The notes: generated from the letters alone by a model not told the origin. A DNA stretch of 64,000 nt from Lysobacter silvisoli (GCF_003382365.1 NZ_QTSU01000001.1:2294001-2358000), one strand, 5' to 3'. Shown: positions 36,481 through 45,798, counted from the first letter of the stretch. Translations and numbers: made by a program.

Positions 36481-39369
36481 ATGACCTTCAAGACCACCCA
36501 GCTCCGCGACGCGATCACTTTCGCGATCGCCGTGGGCGCCACTGCCGCTGCCGGCACGGGTGTGGCCTTCGCTCAGGAAGAGAGCAAAGACGCCACCACC
36601 CTGGACCGCATCGAAGTGACCGGCTCGCGCATCAAGCGCGCCGACATCGAAACCTCGCAGCCGATCTTCTCGCTCAGCCGCGAAGACATCACCGCCCAGG
36701 GCCTGACCTCGGTCGGCGACGTGATCCAGAACATCACCTCGAACGGCTCGACGCTCAACAGCACCTTCAACAACGGCGGCAACGGCGAAACCCGCGTCAA
36801 CCTGCGCAACATGGGTTCCAACCGTACCCTGGTGCTGGTCAACGGCCGCCGCTGGGTCGGCGGTAACGGCCTGGGCGGCGCGGTCGACCTGAGCACCATC
36901 CCGACCGCCGCGGTCGAGCGCATCGAAGTCCTGAAGGACGGCGCCTCGACGATCTACGGCTCCGACGCCATCGCCGGCGTGGTCAACGTGATCCTGCGCC
37001 AGAACTTCGAAGGCGCCGAAGCCAATGCCTACATCGGCGCGTTCGACAAGGGCGACGGCGAGCGTCAGGCCTACGACTTCACCATCGGTACCGCTTCGGA
37101 CCGCTGGAGCGCGATGCTGGGCATCGGCTACGTGAAGGAAGAGCCGGTCCGCGCCGGCGACCGCGCGATCTCGGCCGTGCCGAACTTCGGCGCCACCGCC
37201 GGCTTCGGCGCGTCGGGCACCACGCCGCAGGGTCAGTTCTCGCTGGCCGGCGGCCGCCGTCCGGACGGCACCACGGGCACCTTCATCCCGACCCCGACCG
37301 GCGCCAACCCGGGCGCGTTCCGTCCGTTCACCCCGACCGACGCCTACAACTTCGCGCCGGACAACTACCTGCTGACCCCGCAGGAGCGCCGCTCGCTGTT
37401 CGCGTCCGGCACCCTGGATATCACCGACAACCTGCGCTTCAAGACGTACATCACGTACAACGAGCGTCTGTCGGAGCAGCTGCTGGCCGCCAGCCCGATC
37501 ACCCTGGGCACCGCGGCTCCGGGCACCAACGGCGCCAACATCTCGATCTCGGCGCAGAGCATCTACAACCCGTACGGTCAGGCCGTCACCGGCATCCAGT
37601 ACCGTCCGACCGAACTGGGCGGCCGTAGCTTCAACCAGGAAGTGAACACCTTCGTGTTCAACGGCGGCCTGGAAGGCAACTTCAACGTCGGCGAGCGCAC
37701 CTGGGACTGGGAAGCCGGTTACTTCTTCGGCGAGAACAAGCGCTACGACACCACCTTCGGCCTGTACAACATCAGCGCGCTGCGCAATGCGCTGGGCCCG
37801 TCGTTCCGCGACGCCCAGGGCGTGGCCCGCTGCGGTACCCCGACCGCGGTCATTGCCGGCTGCGTGCCGCTGAACCTGCTCAGCGGCGGCGGCGGCTTCA
37901 CCCCGGAAATGGCGGCGTACTCGGGCTTCGTCGCGCACGACACCCGCGGCTACAAGCAGAAGACCTACTACGCCAACGTCGGTGGCGACCTGTTCGACCT
38001 GCCGGGCGGCGCGCTGGCCTACTCGTTCGGCCTGGAACACCGCACCGAGTCCGGCTTCGACCAGCCCGACGCGATCGTCAACACCGGCGACACCACCGGC
38101 AACGCCCGCAAGGCGACCTCGGGCGGCTACTCGCTGGACGAGGCTTACCTGGAACTGGCCGTGCCGGTCCTGGCCGACGTGCCGTTCGCCAAGCTGCTCG
38201 ACTTCTCGATCGCCACCCGTTACTCGGACTACAGCAACTTCGGCGACACGCTGAACAGCAAGTTCGGTTTCCGCTGGAAGCCAATCGACGACCTGATGAT
38301 CCGCGGCAACTGGTCGGAGGGCTTCCGCGCTCCGTCCGTGGCCGAGCTGTTCACCGGTCAGTCGGACACCTTCCAGAACATCACCGACCCCTGCAACGGC
38401 TCGCTGCAGGGCGTGCCGAACGGCAACCGTCCGGCCGCTTGCGCCGGCATCCCGGGCTACAACCAGGTCAACACCCAGATCCGCACGACCACCGGCGGCA
38501 ACCCGAACCTGGGCGCGGAGAACTCCACCTCCAAGACCCTGGGCTTCGTGTACAGCCCGAGCTGGGCCGAGGGCCTGGACATCTCGCTGGACTGGTGGGA
38601 AGTCGAGATCGAAAACGCGATCTTCACCCAGACCGCGCAGGCGATCCTGGACAACTGCTACCGCAACGGCACGGCCAGCGCTTGCGCGCTGATCACCCGC
38701 GCGGCTGACGGCCAGATCTCCGGCCTGCAGGCGACCCCGTCCAACATCGGTACGATCTTCAACGAAGGCTACGACCTGACCGTGGGCTACCGCCTGCCGG
38801 AAAGCGCGTGGGGCAAGTTCCGCTTCGTGTGGGATACGACCTACCTGGTCAAGTCGACCACCGACGTCAACGGCGACGGCATCGTCTCCGAAGATCCGGT
38901 GACCGGCGAAGGCGGCAACCTGGCCGGCGAATACCAGGGCGGTTCGGCGCGTTCGAACAACTGGCGCATCCGCTCCAACCTCTCGGCGCATTGGGAGAAG
39001 GGCGACTTCGGCGCGAGCTGGTTCGTCCGTTACTACTCGGGCCAGGAAGAGTCCTGCGCCACGATCGCCGCGTCGCAGTGGGTCAACCTGTGCTCGGATC
39101 CGACCCGCTTCACCAACCTGGACGGCAACGACCCGGGTACGGCTCCGGACGGCCCGCGCGCGCGCCCGCAGAACCACATCGGCGCGACCACGTACCACGA
39201 CGCCAGCGTGTTCTTCAATGCGCCGTGGAACGCCCGCATCACCGTCGGCCTGAACAACGTCTTCGACAAGGATCCGCCGCGTTCCGCGTCGACGTTCGCC
39301 AACAGCTTCGACCCGCAGTACGAACTGCCGGGCCGCTTCATCTACTTCCGCTACTCGCAGAAGTTCTGA
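36481..39369 (+). CDS. TonB-dependent outer-membrane receptor (tandem copy 1)
   Basis: The 962-residue protein starts at the ATG after GGAGAGAGAG. A signal peptide (to FAQ, about residue 31) is followed by a TonB-box-like TTLDRIEVTG, a plug domain (ETSQPIFSLSREDITAQGL to DGASTIYGSDAIAGVVNVIL) and a barrel whose last strand ends in Phe (YFRYSQKF). It imports a bulky nutrient or peptide with TonB energy; the substrate is not predictable. Plug and C-terminal thirds are nearly identical to the next gene, while external loop regions (about residues 220-300 and 640-700) differ. Arg and Gly codons include many CGT/GGT, unlike neighbours, suggesting strong expression. Confidence 0.95.
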   Translation: MTFKTTQLRDAITFAIAVGATAAAGTGVAFAQEESKDATTLDRIEVTGSRIKRADIETSQPIFSLSREDITAQGLTSVGDVIQNITSNGSTLNSTFNNGGNGETRVNLRNMGSNRTLVLVNGRRWVGGNGLGGAVDLSTIPTAAVERIEVLKDGASTIYGSDAIAGVVNVILRQNFEGAEANAYIGAFDKGDGERQAYDFTIGTASDRWSAMLGIGYVKEEPVRAGDRAISAVPNFGATAGFGASGTTPQGQFSLAGGRRPDGTTGTFIPTPTGANPGAFRPFTPTDAYNFAPDNYLLTPQERRSLFASGTLDITDNLRFKTYITYNERLSEQLLAASPITLGTAAPGTNGANISISAQSIYNPYGQAVTGIQYRPTELGGRSFNQEVNTFVFNGGLEGNFNVGERTWDWEAGYFFGENKRYDTTFGLYNISALRNALGPSFRDAQGVARCGTPTAVIAGCVPLNLLSGGGGFTPEMAAYSGFVAHDTRGYKQKTYYANVGGDLFDLPGGALAYSFGLEHRTESGFDQPDAIVNTGDTTGNARKATSGGYSLDEAYLELAVPVLADVPFAKLLDFSIATRYSDYSNFGDTLNSKFGFRWKPIDDLMIRGNWSEGFRAPSVAELFTGQSDTFQNITDPCNGSLQGVPNGNRPAACAGIPGYNQVNTQIRTTTGGNPNLGAENSTSKTLGFVYSPSWAEGLDISLDWWEVEIENAIFTQTAQAILDNCYRNGTASACALITRAADGQISGLQATPSNIGTIFNEGYDLTVGYRLPESAWGKFRFVWDTTYLVKSTTDVNGDGIVSEDPVTGEGGNLAGEYQGGSARSNNWRIRSNLSAHWEKGDFGASWFVRYYSGQEESCATIAASQWVNLCSDPTRFTNLDGNDPGTAPDGPRARPQNHIGATTYHDASVFFNAPWNARITVGLNNVFDKDPPRSASTFANSFDPQYELPGRFIYFRYSQKF

Positions 39370-39398
39370 TCGGACACGGTTTTTCCAAGGCAGTAATC

Positions 39399-39429
39399 GC
39401 TACGGCCCCTTTTGGGGCCGTAGCTTTTT
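39399..39429 (+). terminator. Rho-independent terminator of receptor copy 1
   Basis: An 11-bp perfect stem (GCTACGGCCCC / GGGGCCGTAGC) with a TTTT loop is followed by five T. Confidence 0.93.
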
Positions 39430-39469
39430 CCGGGGTGTCTCAAATTCTCGTGAGATGGCCCGCAGTCAG

Positions 39470-39508
39470 TTAACGACACTTTAATTAGTTGTCGGGGGGG
39501 GCTAGTAT
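39470..39508 (+). promoter_or_regulatory. promoter shared by the tandem receptors (copy 2)
   Basis: The same 18-base motif as at 36354 is followed by TAGTAT (39503-39508) at the same 33-base offset. The motif starts 125 bases before the ATG here and 127 in copy 1. Confidence 0.65.
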
Positions 39509-39594
39509 CGGCCCAGCCTTGCCGATTTCGGCCGTTCACTTTGCGCCACCCGGCAGGCTCCCATGGGATACCCAAGACTGACTTGGAGAGAGAG

Positions 39595-42582
39595 ATGACC
39601 TTGAAGACCACCCAGCTCCGCGACGCGATCACCTTCGCGCTCGCCGTGGGCGCAACCGCCGCGGCAGGCACCGGTGTCGCCTTTGCCCAGGAAACGGAAA
39701 AGGAAGCCACCACCCTCGATCGCATCGAGGTGACGGGCTCGCGCATCAAGCGCGCCGACATCGAAACCTCGCAGCCGATCTTCTCGCTGAGCCGCGAGGA
39801 CATCACCGCACAGGGCCTGACCTCGGTCGGCGACGTGATCCAGAACATCACGGCCAACGGCTCGACGCTCAACAGCAGCTTCAACAACGGCGGCAACGGC
39901 GAAACCCGCGTCAGCCTGCGTAACCTCGGTTCCAACCGTACCCTGGTGCTGGTCAACGGCCGCCGCTGGGTCGGCGGTACCGGCCTGGGCGGCGCGGTCG
40001 ACCTGAACACCATCCCGACCGCCGCGGTCGAGCGCATCGAAGTCCTGAAGGACGGCGCCTCCACCATCTACGGCTCCGACGCCATCGCCGGCGTGGTCAA
40101 CGTGATCCTGCGCCAGAACTTCGAAGGCGCCGAAGCCAATGCCTATGTCGGTTCGTTCGACAAGGGCGACGGCTTCCGTCAGGCCTACGACTTCACCATC
40201 GGCGCCACGTCCGACCGCTTCAGCGCCATGCTGGGCTTCGGCTACGTCAAGGAAGAGCCGGTCATGGCCGGCGACCGCAAGATCTCCAAGGAGCCGATCA
40301 TCTGGACCGGCAACGCGTTCGGTTCGGGCACCAGCCCGGGCGGCCGCTTCGCCCTGTGCCCGGGTGGCTACGTCAACGGCGCCTGCACCGGCGCGCAGAC
40401 CAACTTCAACGGCGGTCCCGGCACCTTCACCTACGACGCCGGCGGCAACAGCGCTCCGCGTCCGTACGTGGCTCCGGGCGACGTCTACAACTTCGCCCCC
40501 GAGAACTACCTGCTGACCCCGCAGGAACGCCGTTCGGTGTTCGCGTCCGGCACCCTGGACATCACCGACAACCTGCGCTTCAAGACCACCGTCACCTACA
40601 ACCAGCGCGAGTCCGAGCAGCTGCTCGCCTCGATGCCGGTGGTGCTGGGTACCGCCCCGGGCGCCACGCCGCAGGGTCAGCAGATCTTCATCAGCCGCAA
40701 CAGCATCTACAACCCGTTCGGCCAGGACATCTCGCGCATCAACCGCCGCATCACCGAGTCCGGCGGCCGTTCGTTCAACCAGGACGTGCGCACCTTCGCC
40801 CTGACCGCCGGTCTGGAAGGCACGCTGAACTGGGGCGAGAAGTACTACGACTGGGAAGCCGGCTACTTCCGCGGCGAGAACAAGGCCAATAACACCACCT
40901 TCGGCCTGTTCAACATGATCGCCCTGCAGCAGGCGCTGGGCCCGTCGTTCCGCGACGCCCAGGGCGTGGCCCGTTGCGGCACCCCGACCGCGGTCATCAA
41001 CGGCTGCGTGCCGCTGAACCTGCTCGGCGGCGTCGGCAGCATCACGCCGGAGATGATGAACTTCGTCTCGTTCACCGCCCACGACGAGTACAACTACACC
41101 CAGCAGAGCTACTACGCCAACATCAGCGGCGACCTGTTCAGCCTGCCGGGCGGCCCGCTGGGCTTCTCGTTCGGCCTCGAGCACCGCACCGAATCCGGCT
41201 ACGACTCGCCGGACGCGCTGATCAACTCGGGCAACACCACCGGCAACAGCCGTACCGCCACCAACGGCTCCTACTCGCTGGACGAGGCCTACCTCGAACT
41301 GGCGATCCCGGTGCTGGCCGACGTGCCGTTCGCCAAGCTGCTCGACTTCTCGGTCGCCACGCGCTACTCCGACTACAGCAACTTCGGCGACACGCTGAAC
41401 AGCAAGTTCGGTTTCCGCTGGAAGCCGATCGACGACCTGATGATCCGCGGCAACTGGTCCGAGGGCTTCCGCGCTCCGTCGATCTCCGAGCTGTTCGCCG
41501 GCCAGGCCGACTCGTTCCCGACCCTGAGCGATCCCTGCAACAACGCCAACTTCGGTAACCAGAATCCGGCCGGTCAGGCCCGATGCATCGCCGAAGGCGT
41601 GCCCAACGGCGGCTACCAGCAGGACAACCAGCAGATCCGCATCACCGTCGGCGGCAACCCGAACCTGAAGCCGGAAAAGGCCGAGACCACCACCATCGGT
41701 CTGGTCTACAGCCCGAACTGGGTCGAGGGTCTGGACATCGCCCTGGACTGGTGGAACATCAAGATCGAGGACGCCATCACCACGATCGGCGGCGCCGGCA
41801 TCATCCAGCAGTGCTTGGATAGCGGCGGCACGGGCCCGACCTGCGCCCTGTACACCCGTCGTGCCGACGGCAACATCCAGACCCTGCTGAACACCACCAC
41901 GAACATCGGTGGTACCGAGGTCGAAGGCTACGACCTGACCGTCAACTACCGTCTGCCGGAAACCTCGTGGGGCCGCTTCAGCTTCACCTGGGATACGACT
42001 TACCTGGCCAGCCAGAAGGACGACCTGGACGGCGACGGCCGTTACGGCGAGGACGAGCTGATCGCTCCGACCATCGGCCAGCCGCTGAACTTCAACGAAG
42101 GCGGCAACCAGGTAGGCGAATACGACGGCCCGAACCAGCTGAACGCCTGGCGTGTCCGCTCCAACCTGGCCACGCGCTGGGAGAAGGGCGACATCGGCGC
42201 GACCTGGAACATCCGTTACTACTCGTCGCAGACCGAGAACTGCCAGGCCCTGGAAGACTACGGCTACGCGTTCCTGTGCACCGACGCCGACCGCATCGTC
42301 GCAGTCCCGACCGACAGCAACAACAACGGTGTGTGGGACGGCCCGGGTGGCGGCGACAGCTTCACCCAGCGCAATGCGGCCGAGCGCCACATCGGCGCGA
42401 CCACGTACCACGACGCCAGCTTCTACTGGAACGCGCCGTGGAACGCCAAGATCACCATCGGCGTGAACAACATCTTCGACAAGAACCCGCCGGTGTCGGT
42501 CACCACGTTCGCCAACTCGTTCGACCCGCAGTACGAAGTTCCGGGCCGCTTCGTGTACTTCCGCTACGCGCAGAAGTTCTGA
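39595..42582 (+). CDS. TonB-dependent outer-membrane receptor (tandem copy 2)
   Basis: The 995-residue paralogue of the preceding receptor has the same GGAGAGAGAG ribosome site, signal peptide, TonB-box-like TTLDRIEVTG, plug and C-terminal strand (YFRYAQKF). It differs mainly in barrel loops: residues about 230-300 carry extra Cys (ALCPGGYVNGACTG), and a Cys-containing loop occurs near 640-670. This is what one expects from duplication followed by change in ligand specificity. It has its own promoter and terminator. A 2OG-Fe(II) oxygenase gene follows on the same strand. Confidence 0.95.
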   Translation: MTLKTTQLRDAITFALAVGATAAAGTGVAFAQETEKEATTLDRIEVTGSRIKRADIETSQPIFSLSREDITAQGLTSVGDVIQNITANGSTLNSSFNNGGNGETRVSLRNLGSNRTLVLVNGRRWVGGTGLGGAVDLNTIPTAAVERIEVLKDGASTIYGSDAIAGVVNVILRQNFEGAEANAYVGSFDKGDGFRQAYDFTIGATSDRFSAMLGFGYVKEEPVMAGDRKISKEPIIWTGNAFGSGTSPGGRFALCPGGYVNGACTGAQTNFNGGPGTFTYDAGGNSAPRPYVAPGDVYNFAPENYLLTPQERRSVFASGTLDITDNLRFKTTVTYNQRESEQLLASMPVVLGTAPGATPQGQQIFISRNSIYNPFGQDISRINRRITESGGRSFNQDVRTFALTAGLEGTLNWGEKYYDWEAGYFRGENKANNTTFGLFNMIALQQALGPSFRDAQGVARCGTPTAVINGCVPLNLLGGVGSITPEMMNFVSFTAHDEYNYTQQSYYANISGDLFSLPGGPLGFSFGLEHRTESGYDSPDALINSGNTTGNSRTATNGSYSLDEAYLELAIPVLADVPFAKLLDFSVATRYSDYSNFGDTLNSKFGFRWKPIDDLMIRGNWSEGFRAPSISELFAGQADSFPTLSDPCNNANFGNQNPAGQARCIAEGVPNGGYQQDNQQIRITVGGNPNLKPEKAETTTIGLVYSPNWVEGLDIALDWWNIKIEDAITTIGGAGIIQQCLDSGGTGPTCALYTRRADGNIQTLLNTTTNIGGTEVEGYDLTVNYRLPETSWGRFSFTWDTTYLASQKDDLDGDGRYGEDELIAPTIGQPLNFNEGGNQVGEYDGPNQLNAWRVRSNLATRWEKGDIGATWNIRYYSSQTENCQALEDYGYAFLCTDADRIVAVPTDSNNNGVWDGPGGGDSFTQRNAAERHIGATTYHDASFYWNAPWNAKITIGVNNIFDKNPPVSVTTFANSFDPQYEVPGRFVYFRYAQKF

Positions 42583-42605
42583 TAGTTGGAAAACGGCAGC
42601 ACCCG

Positions 42606-42636
42606 CTACGGCCCCGCGAGGGGCCGTAGTTTTTTT
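42606..42636 (+). terminator. Rho-independent terminator of receptor copy 2
   Basis: A 10-bp perfect stem (CTACGGCCCC / GGGGCCGTAG) with a GCGA loop is followed by seven T. It is nearly the same stem as after copy 1. Confidence 0.93.
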
Positions 42637-42732
42637 GCGCGCCGCGGGCGCTGGCAGGCGGCGGGCGCCGCGCTACACTCGCCACGCGGCCGCGCCCGGC
42701 CGAGGCCCGCGACGCGCAACCCGGAACCGCCC

Positions 42733-43395
42733 ATGCCCTTCGAGCTCTACCCCGCCTTCTCGGTCCCGTTCGCCCAGGACTTCCTGCCCAATCACCAGGC
42801 CATCAACGCCCAGCTCAAGGCGCTGCTGCTGGCGCGCGAGGCCGAAGGGGCACGCTACGCCAACCCCAATCCGTCGCTGACCTTGCAGCAGGGCGTGTTC
42901 GAGAGCGAGTTCGTGCTGTTCTCCTGGCCGGAGAACTGCGTGCAGTTGCTGCGCCAGTTCTGCTGGAACACCCTGGGCCGCACCATCCAGGAGCTCAACG
43001 GCTACAGCGCGGCGGACATGGCGCGGCTGCAGATCTTCTCCCACACCTGGTACCACATCACCCGCCAGGGCGGCTTCACCATCACCCACACCCACCCCAT
43101 GGCCTCATGGTCGGGCGTGTACTGCGTGGACCCGGGCGAAACGCCGGAAGACCGGCCCGAATCGGGCGTGCTGCGGTTCCACAACCCGCATTACTACAGC
43201 AACCAGTTCGTCGACGCAGGCAACCAGCGCATGCAGTCGCCGTTCCACCACGGCACCTGGAACATCCGCTTCTCGCCGGGGCAGCTGATCCTGTTCCCGT
43301 CCTGGCTGCCGCACGAAGTGCTGCCGTTCTACGGCCGCGACGAGCGCATCACCATCGCCTTCAATTGCTGGTTCTCGATGAAAGACGCCGCCTGA
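42733..43395 (+). CDS. 2OG-Fe(II) oxygenase (TIGR02466 / 2OG-FeII_Oxy_5 type)
   Basis: The 220-residue cytoplasmic protein has the putative 2OG-Fe(II) oxygenase signature. An iron-binding segment reads ITHTHPMASWSGVYCVDPGE. A second His and the 2-oxoglutarate Arg lie in FPSWLPHEVLPFYGRDERI and ITIAFN. Members are commonly encoded near TonB-dependent receptors and TPR proteins; no substrate has been established that I know of. It follows the second receptor after a terminator and faces the sigma-factor operon. Confidence 0.88.
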   Translation: MPFELYPAFSVPFAQDFLPNHQAINAQLKALLLAREAEGARYANPNPSLTLQQGVFESEFVLFSWPENCVQLLRQFCWNTLGRTIQELNGYSAADMARLQIFSHTWYHITRQGGFTITHTHPMASWSGVYCVDPGETPEDRPESGVLRFHNPHYYSNQFVDAGNQRMQSPFHHGTWNIRFSPGQLILFPSWLPHEVLPFYGRDERITIAFNCWFSMKDAA

Positions 43396-43430
43396 GCGGC
43401 GGCGCCCGACCCGCCCGATCCGGCTCCGAT

Positions 43431-43514
43431 CGTCATTCCCGCGACAGCGGAAGGCGGAGATTTCAGGACCCTACCTGGATGAAGCCCTGGGTTCCCGCGT
43501 TCGCGGGAACGACG
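43431..43514. repeat. 85-base inverted-repeat unit (CGTCATTCC family)
   Basis: The terminal arms are CGTCATTCCCGCGACAGCGG and, inverted, CGCGTTCGCGGGAACGACG. The middle contains TTTCAGGACC and GAAGCCCTGG, shared with other copies. Confidence 0.8.
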
Positions 43515-43550
43515 GCAAGGACGCCGACTCGGCTCTTGCTCGTCATCCCC

Positions 43551-43625
43551 GCGAAGGCGGGGATCCCGTGACTTCAGAACCATGTCCCGGTGCAGGCCCG
43601 GGTTCCCGCTTCCGCGGGAACGACG
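43551..43625. repeat. 75-base inverted-repeat unit (CGTCATTCC family)
   Basis: A second unit in the same gap begins CGTCATCCCCGCGAAGGCGG and ends CCGCGGGAACGACG, with GACTTCAGA in the middle. Confidence 0.8.
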
Positions 43626-43656
43626 GTCGGGTGCTCGCGCCTCCCCGCAACCACCC

Positions 43657-44589
43657 TCAATCCAACTGCAGCGTCGCATCGCCGGAGAAGGTCTCCAGGC
43701 GGATGCGGCCGTTGCCGCTGCCGTAGCGGTGCTCGAAGCTGGAGCCCGGGCCGTGCTTGGGCCGGTCGATCTGCGCGCCCGGCGCAGCCAGGTCGCCGCT
43801 GAAGCTCTGCCCGTGCACTTCGGCCGACAGGTTGCGCGGCAGGTGCAGGCGCACGTCGCCGCTGACGGTTTCCAGGTCGACCTCGGCGCCGCTGGCCAGG
43901 GCGGTGGCCAGGCGCAGGTCGCCGGACACCGAGGTGCCGTTGAAGCGGCGCAGCGCCGATTCGCGCACCTGCACATCGACCTGGCCGGACACCGTCTCCA
44001 CGTCGATCTCGCCGTCCAGGCGGCCGCGCAGCAGCAGGTCGCCGCTGACGGTCTCGGCGCTGACCTTGGCGCTGTTGAGGGTCAGGGTCAGATCGCCGCT
44101 GACGCTGTCGATGTTGGCCTCGCGCGGGGCCGCGGCCACGTTCACGTCGCCGCTGACGCTGTCGATGGACAGCTCGTTGGAGGCCACGCCGGTCACGTCC
44201 ACGTCGGCCGAGACCGCGTCGATCTCCAGGTCGGCGCGCAGCGGCAGGGTCACCTTCAGGTCGGTGGGCTCGCTCTTGTCGCCGCCGACCAGGAAGCCCA
44301 TGCCGCTGCTGCGGTTGGGGTACTTGACCCGGATCGTCAGGCGCTCGCGGTCGCCTTCGACCTCCAGCTTCTCGACGCCGTTGCCCAGGCTGCCCTCGAT
44401 CTTGACCTCGGGGCGGTCCCAGGCGCGCACCTCGATGCGGCCTTTGACGTTTTCGATCTCGACCCGTCCGCGCGGATCCAGCGGCCGGCTCTGGTTGATC
44501 GGGGTGGCGGCGAACGCCGGGGCGGCGACCAGGCACGCCAGGGCCAGGGCGAGTCCGGACTTGCTAACGGTGTGGAATTCGCGGGTCAT
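43657..44589 (-). CDS. DUF4097 family periplasmic beta-repeat protein
   Basis: The 310-residue protein has a signal peptide (to about residue 28) and a right-handed-repeat-like body. VSGD-type turns recur about every 20-40 residues (SIDSVSGDV, IDSVSGDLTL, AETVSGDLLL, ETVSGDVRL, ETFSGDATL). DUF4097 proteins often lie beside ECF sigma factors in Xanthomonadaceae and are taken as envelope-stress or sensing components. It is 16 bases downstream of the anti-sigma-like gene and so belongs to that operon. Confidence 0.88.
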   Translation of the reverse strand: MTREFHTVSKSGLALALACLVAAPAFAATPINQSRPLDPRGRVEIENVKGRIEVRAWDRPEVKIEGSLGNGVEKLEVEGDRERLTIRVKYPNRSSGMGFLVGGDKSEPTDLKVTLPLRADLEIDAVSADVDVTGVASNELSIDSVSGDVNVAAAPREANIDSVSGDLTLTLNSAKVSAETVSGDLLLRGRLDGEIDVETVSGQVDVQVRESALRRFNGTSVSGDLRLATALASGAEVDLETVSGDVRLHLPRNLSAEVHGQSFSGDLAAPGAQIDRPKHGPGSSFEHRYGSGNGRIRLETFSGDATLQLD

Positions 44590-44605
44590 GGTCGTCCTCC
44601 GGGTA

Positions 44606-45142
44606 TCAGGTGTAGGCCGCGCGCTGAGTCAGCGCCAGGCGTCGTGCGTAGGTGCGTCGCAGCTGTTGCAGCAGCAGCCGCGAATCGGGGTCGTGCGACA
44701 ACGCGTCCAGGATCAGCGCGGCGTTGCGGTCCAGCTCGTCGAAGGTCGGCTGCAACGCGGCCGTGGACTGCGCCGGCGCCGCACCCTGCATCTCGCGCAT
44801 GGCCGCCTGGTACTGCAGGGTCATGCCCGCGGCTTCGCGCTGGACCAGCGATTCGGCCGGCACCGGCGCGTCGTTGGCCGCCGGCCGCCACAGCCCGGTC
44901 ACGCCCACGGCGATGGCCAGGGTGGCGGCGACCGCGAACGGCGCCAGCCACCGCGGCCGCGGCGCGCGCACCGGCGCGGCCGCCGGCTGCGCCAGGCGGG
45001 CGGCGATACCGGGCCACAGGTCGTTCTGCGGCGGTTCGTCGCGGCGCAGCGCGCGCAGCTGCCAACGCAGCGCGTCGGGCAGTTCGCTGCCCGGGGCGCC
45101 GTCGGGCGCGTTCGGGTCGGGGTCTCGATGTTCGGTGTTCAT
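44606..45142 (-). CDS. anti-sigma-factor-like membrane protein
   Basis: The 178-residue product overlaps the sigma-factor stop (ATGA). It has an N-terminal cytoplasmic part (LPDALRWQLRALRRDEPPQNDLWPGIAARL), one transmembrane segment (WLAPFAVAATLAIAVGVTGL) and a C-terminal periplasmic helical part. The position directly after an ECF sigma gene and the single-span topology support an anti-sigma role. The N-terminus lacks the His-x3-Cys-x2-Cys zinc motif of classical ZAS domains, so binding would be of a non-zinc type. Confidence 0.75.
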   Translation of the reverse strand: MNTEHRDPDPNAPDGAPGSELPDALRWQLRALRRDEPPQNDLWPGIAARLAQPAAAPVRAPRPRWLAPFAVAATLAIAVGVTGLWRPAANDAPVPAESLVQREAAGMTLQYQAAMREMQGAAPAQSTAALQPTFDELDRNAALILDALSHDPDSRLLLQQLRRTYARRLALTQRAAYT

Positions 45143-45717
45143 GCCTGTCCTCCCAGGCGTTCGCGCAGCAGGTTGCGTGCGCGGTGCAATTGGGCCTTGC
45201 TGCTGCCGACCGCCATGCCCAGCTCGACGGCGATCTCCTCGTGCTTCCAGCCTTCCACGTCGTACAGCACCAGCACCGCGCGGGCGCGCGGCGGCAGGCT
45301 GGCCACGGCGCGTTCCAGGTCCATCGACAGGGCCGTGGTGTGCCCGGCCGAATCGGCGCTGCCCACGTACTCCAGCGCGTCCTCGTCGTCGTCCAACTGC
45401 GGCTTGCCGCGGCGGCTGCGCAGTTCCATCAGCGCGGTATTCACCGCCAGACGGTGCAGCCAGGTGCCGAAGGCGGACTCGAAGCGGAACGCCGGCAGGG
45501 CCTGCCAGGCGCGCACGAAGGCCTCCTGGGTGAGGTCCTCGGCGCGGGCGCCGTGATGGCCGACCAGGCGCGCGATCACGCCGTGGACGCGGCCGGCATG
45601 GCGCCGGTACAGGGTCTCGAAGGCCGCCATCTCGCCGCGCGCCGCCGCCCCGACCAGGTCGCGGTCGTCGGCACTGGGCGCTTCGTCGGTCGGAATGTCG
45701 GTCACGGCGGTCAGCAT
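45139..45717 (-). CDS. ECF RNA polymerase sigma factor
   Basis: The 192-residue sigma-70 family protein has region 2 (YRRHAGRVHGVIARLVG to EDLTQEAFVRAWQALPAFR and FGTWLHRLAVNTALMELR) and region 4 (LPPRARAVLVLYDVEGWKHEEIAVELGMAVGSSKAQLHRARNLL in parts). It belongs to the RpoE-like ECF group. It heads an operon with an anti-sigma-like gene and a DUF4097 gene. No clear autoregulatory GGAAC-type promoter is visible upstream. Confidence 0.93.
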   Translation of the reverse strand: MLTAVTDIPTDEAPSADDRDLVGAAARGEMAAFETLYRRHAGRVHGVIARLVGHHGARAEDLTQEAFVRAWQALPAFRFESAFGTWLHRLAVNTALMELRSRRGKPQLDDDEDALEYVGSADSAGHTTALSMDLERAVASLPPRARAVLVLYDVEGWKHEEIAVELGMAVGSSKAQLHRARNLLRERLGGQA

Positions 45718-45798
45718 AGTGATTCCGATGCGGCCTGGCCGGAAAGGGTTTAAGCCTCCCCTGACGCCCTGCCGTGCCGGAACCGGGCTTTGAGAGGC

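Noticed and set aside
36340-42411. Two frames of more than 950 codons on the minus strand over the receptor genes
   Set aside because: They translate to Val/Gly/Ala/Arg-rich sequence with no motifs and mirror the codon pattern of the receptors. No ribosome site fits.
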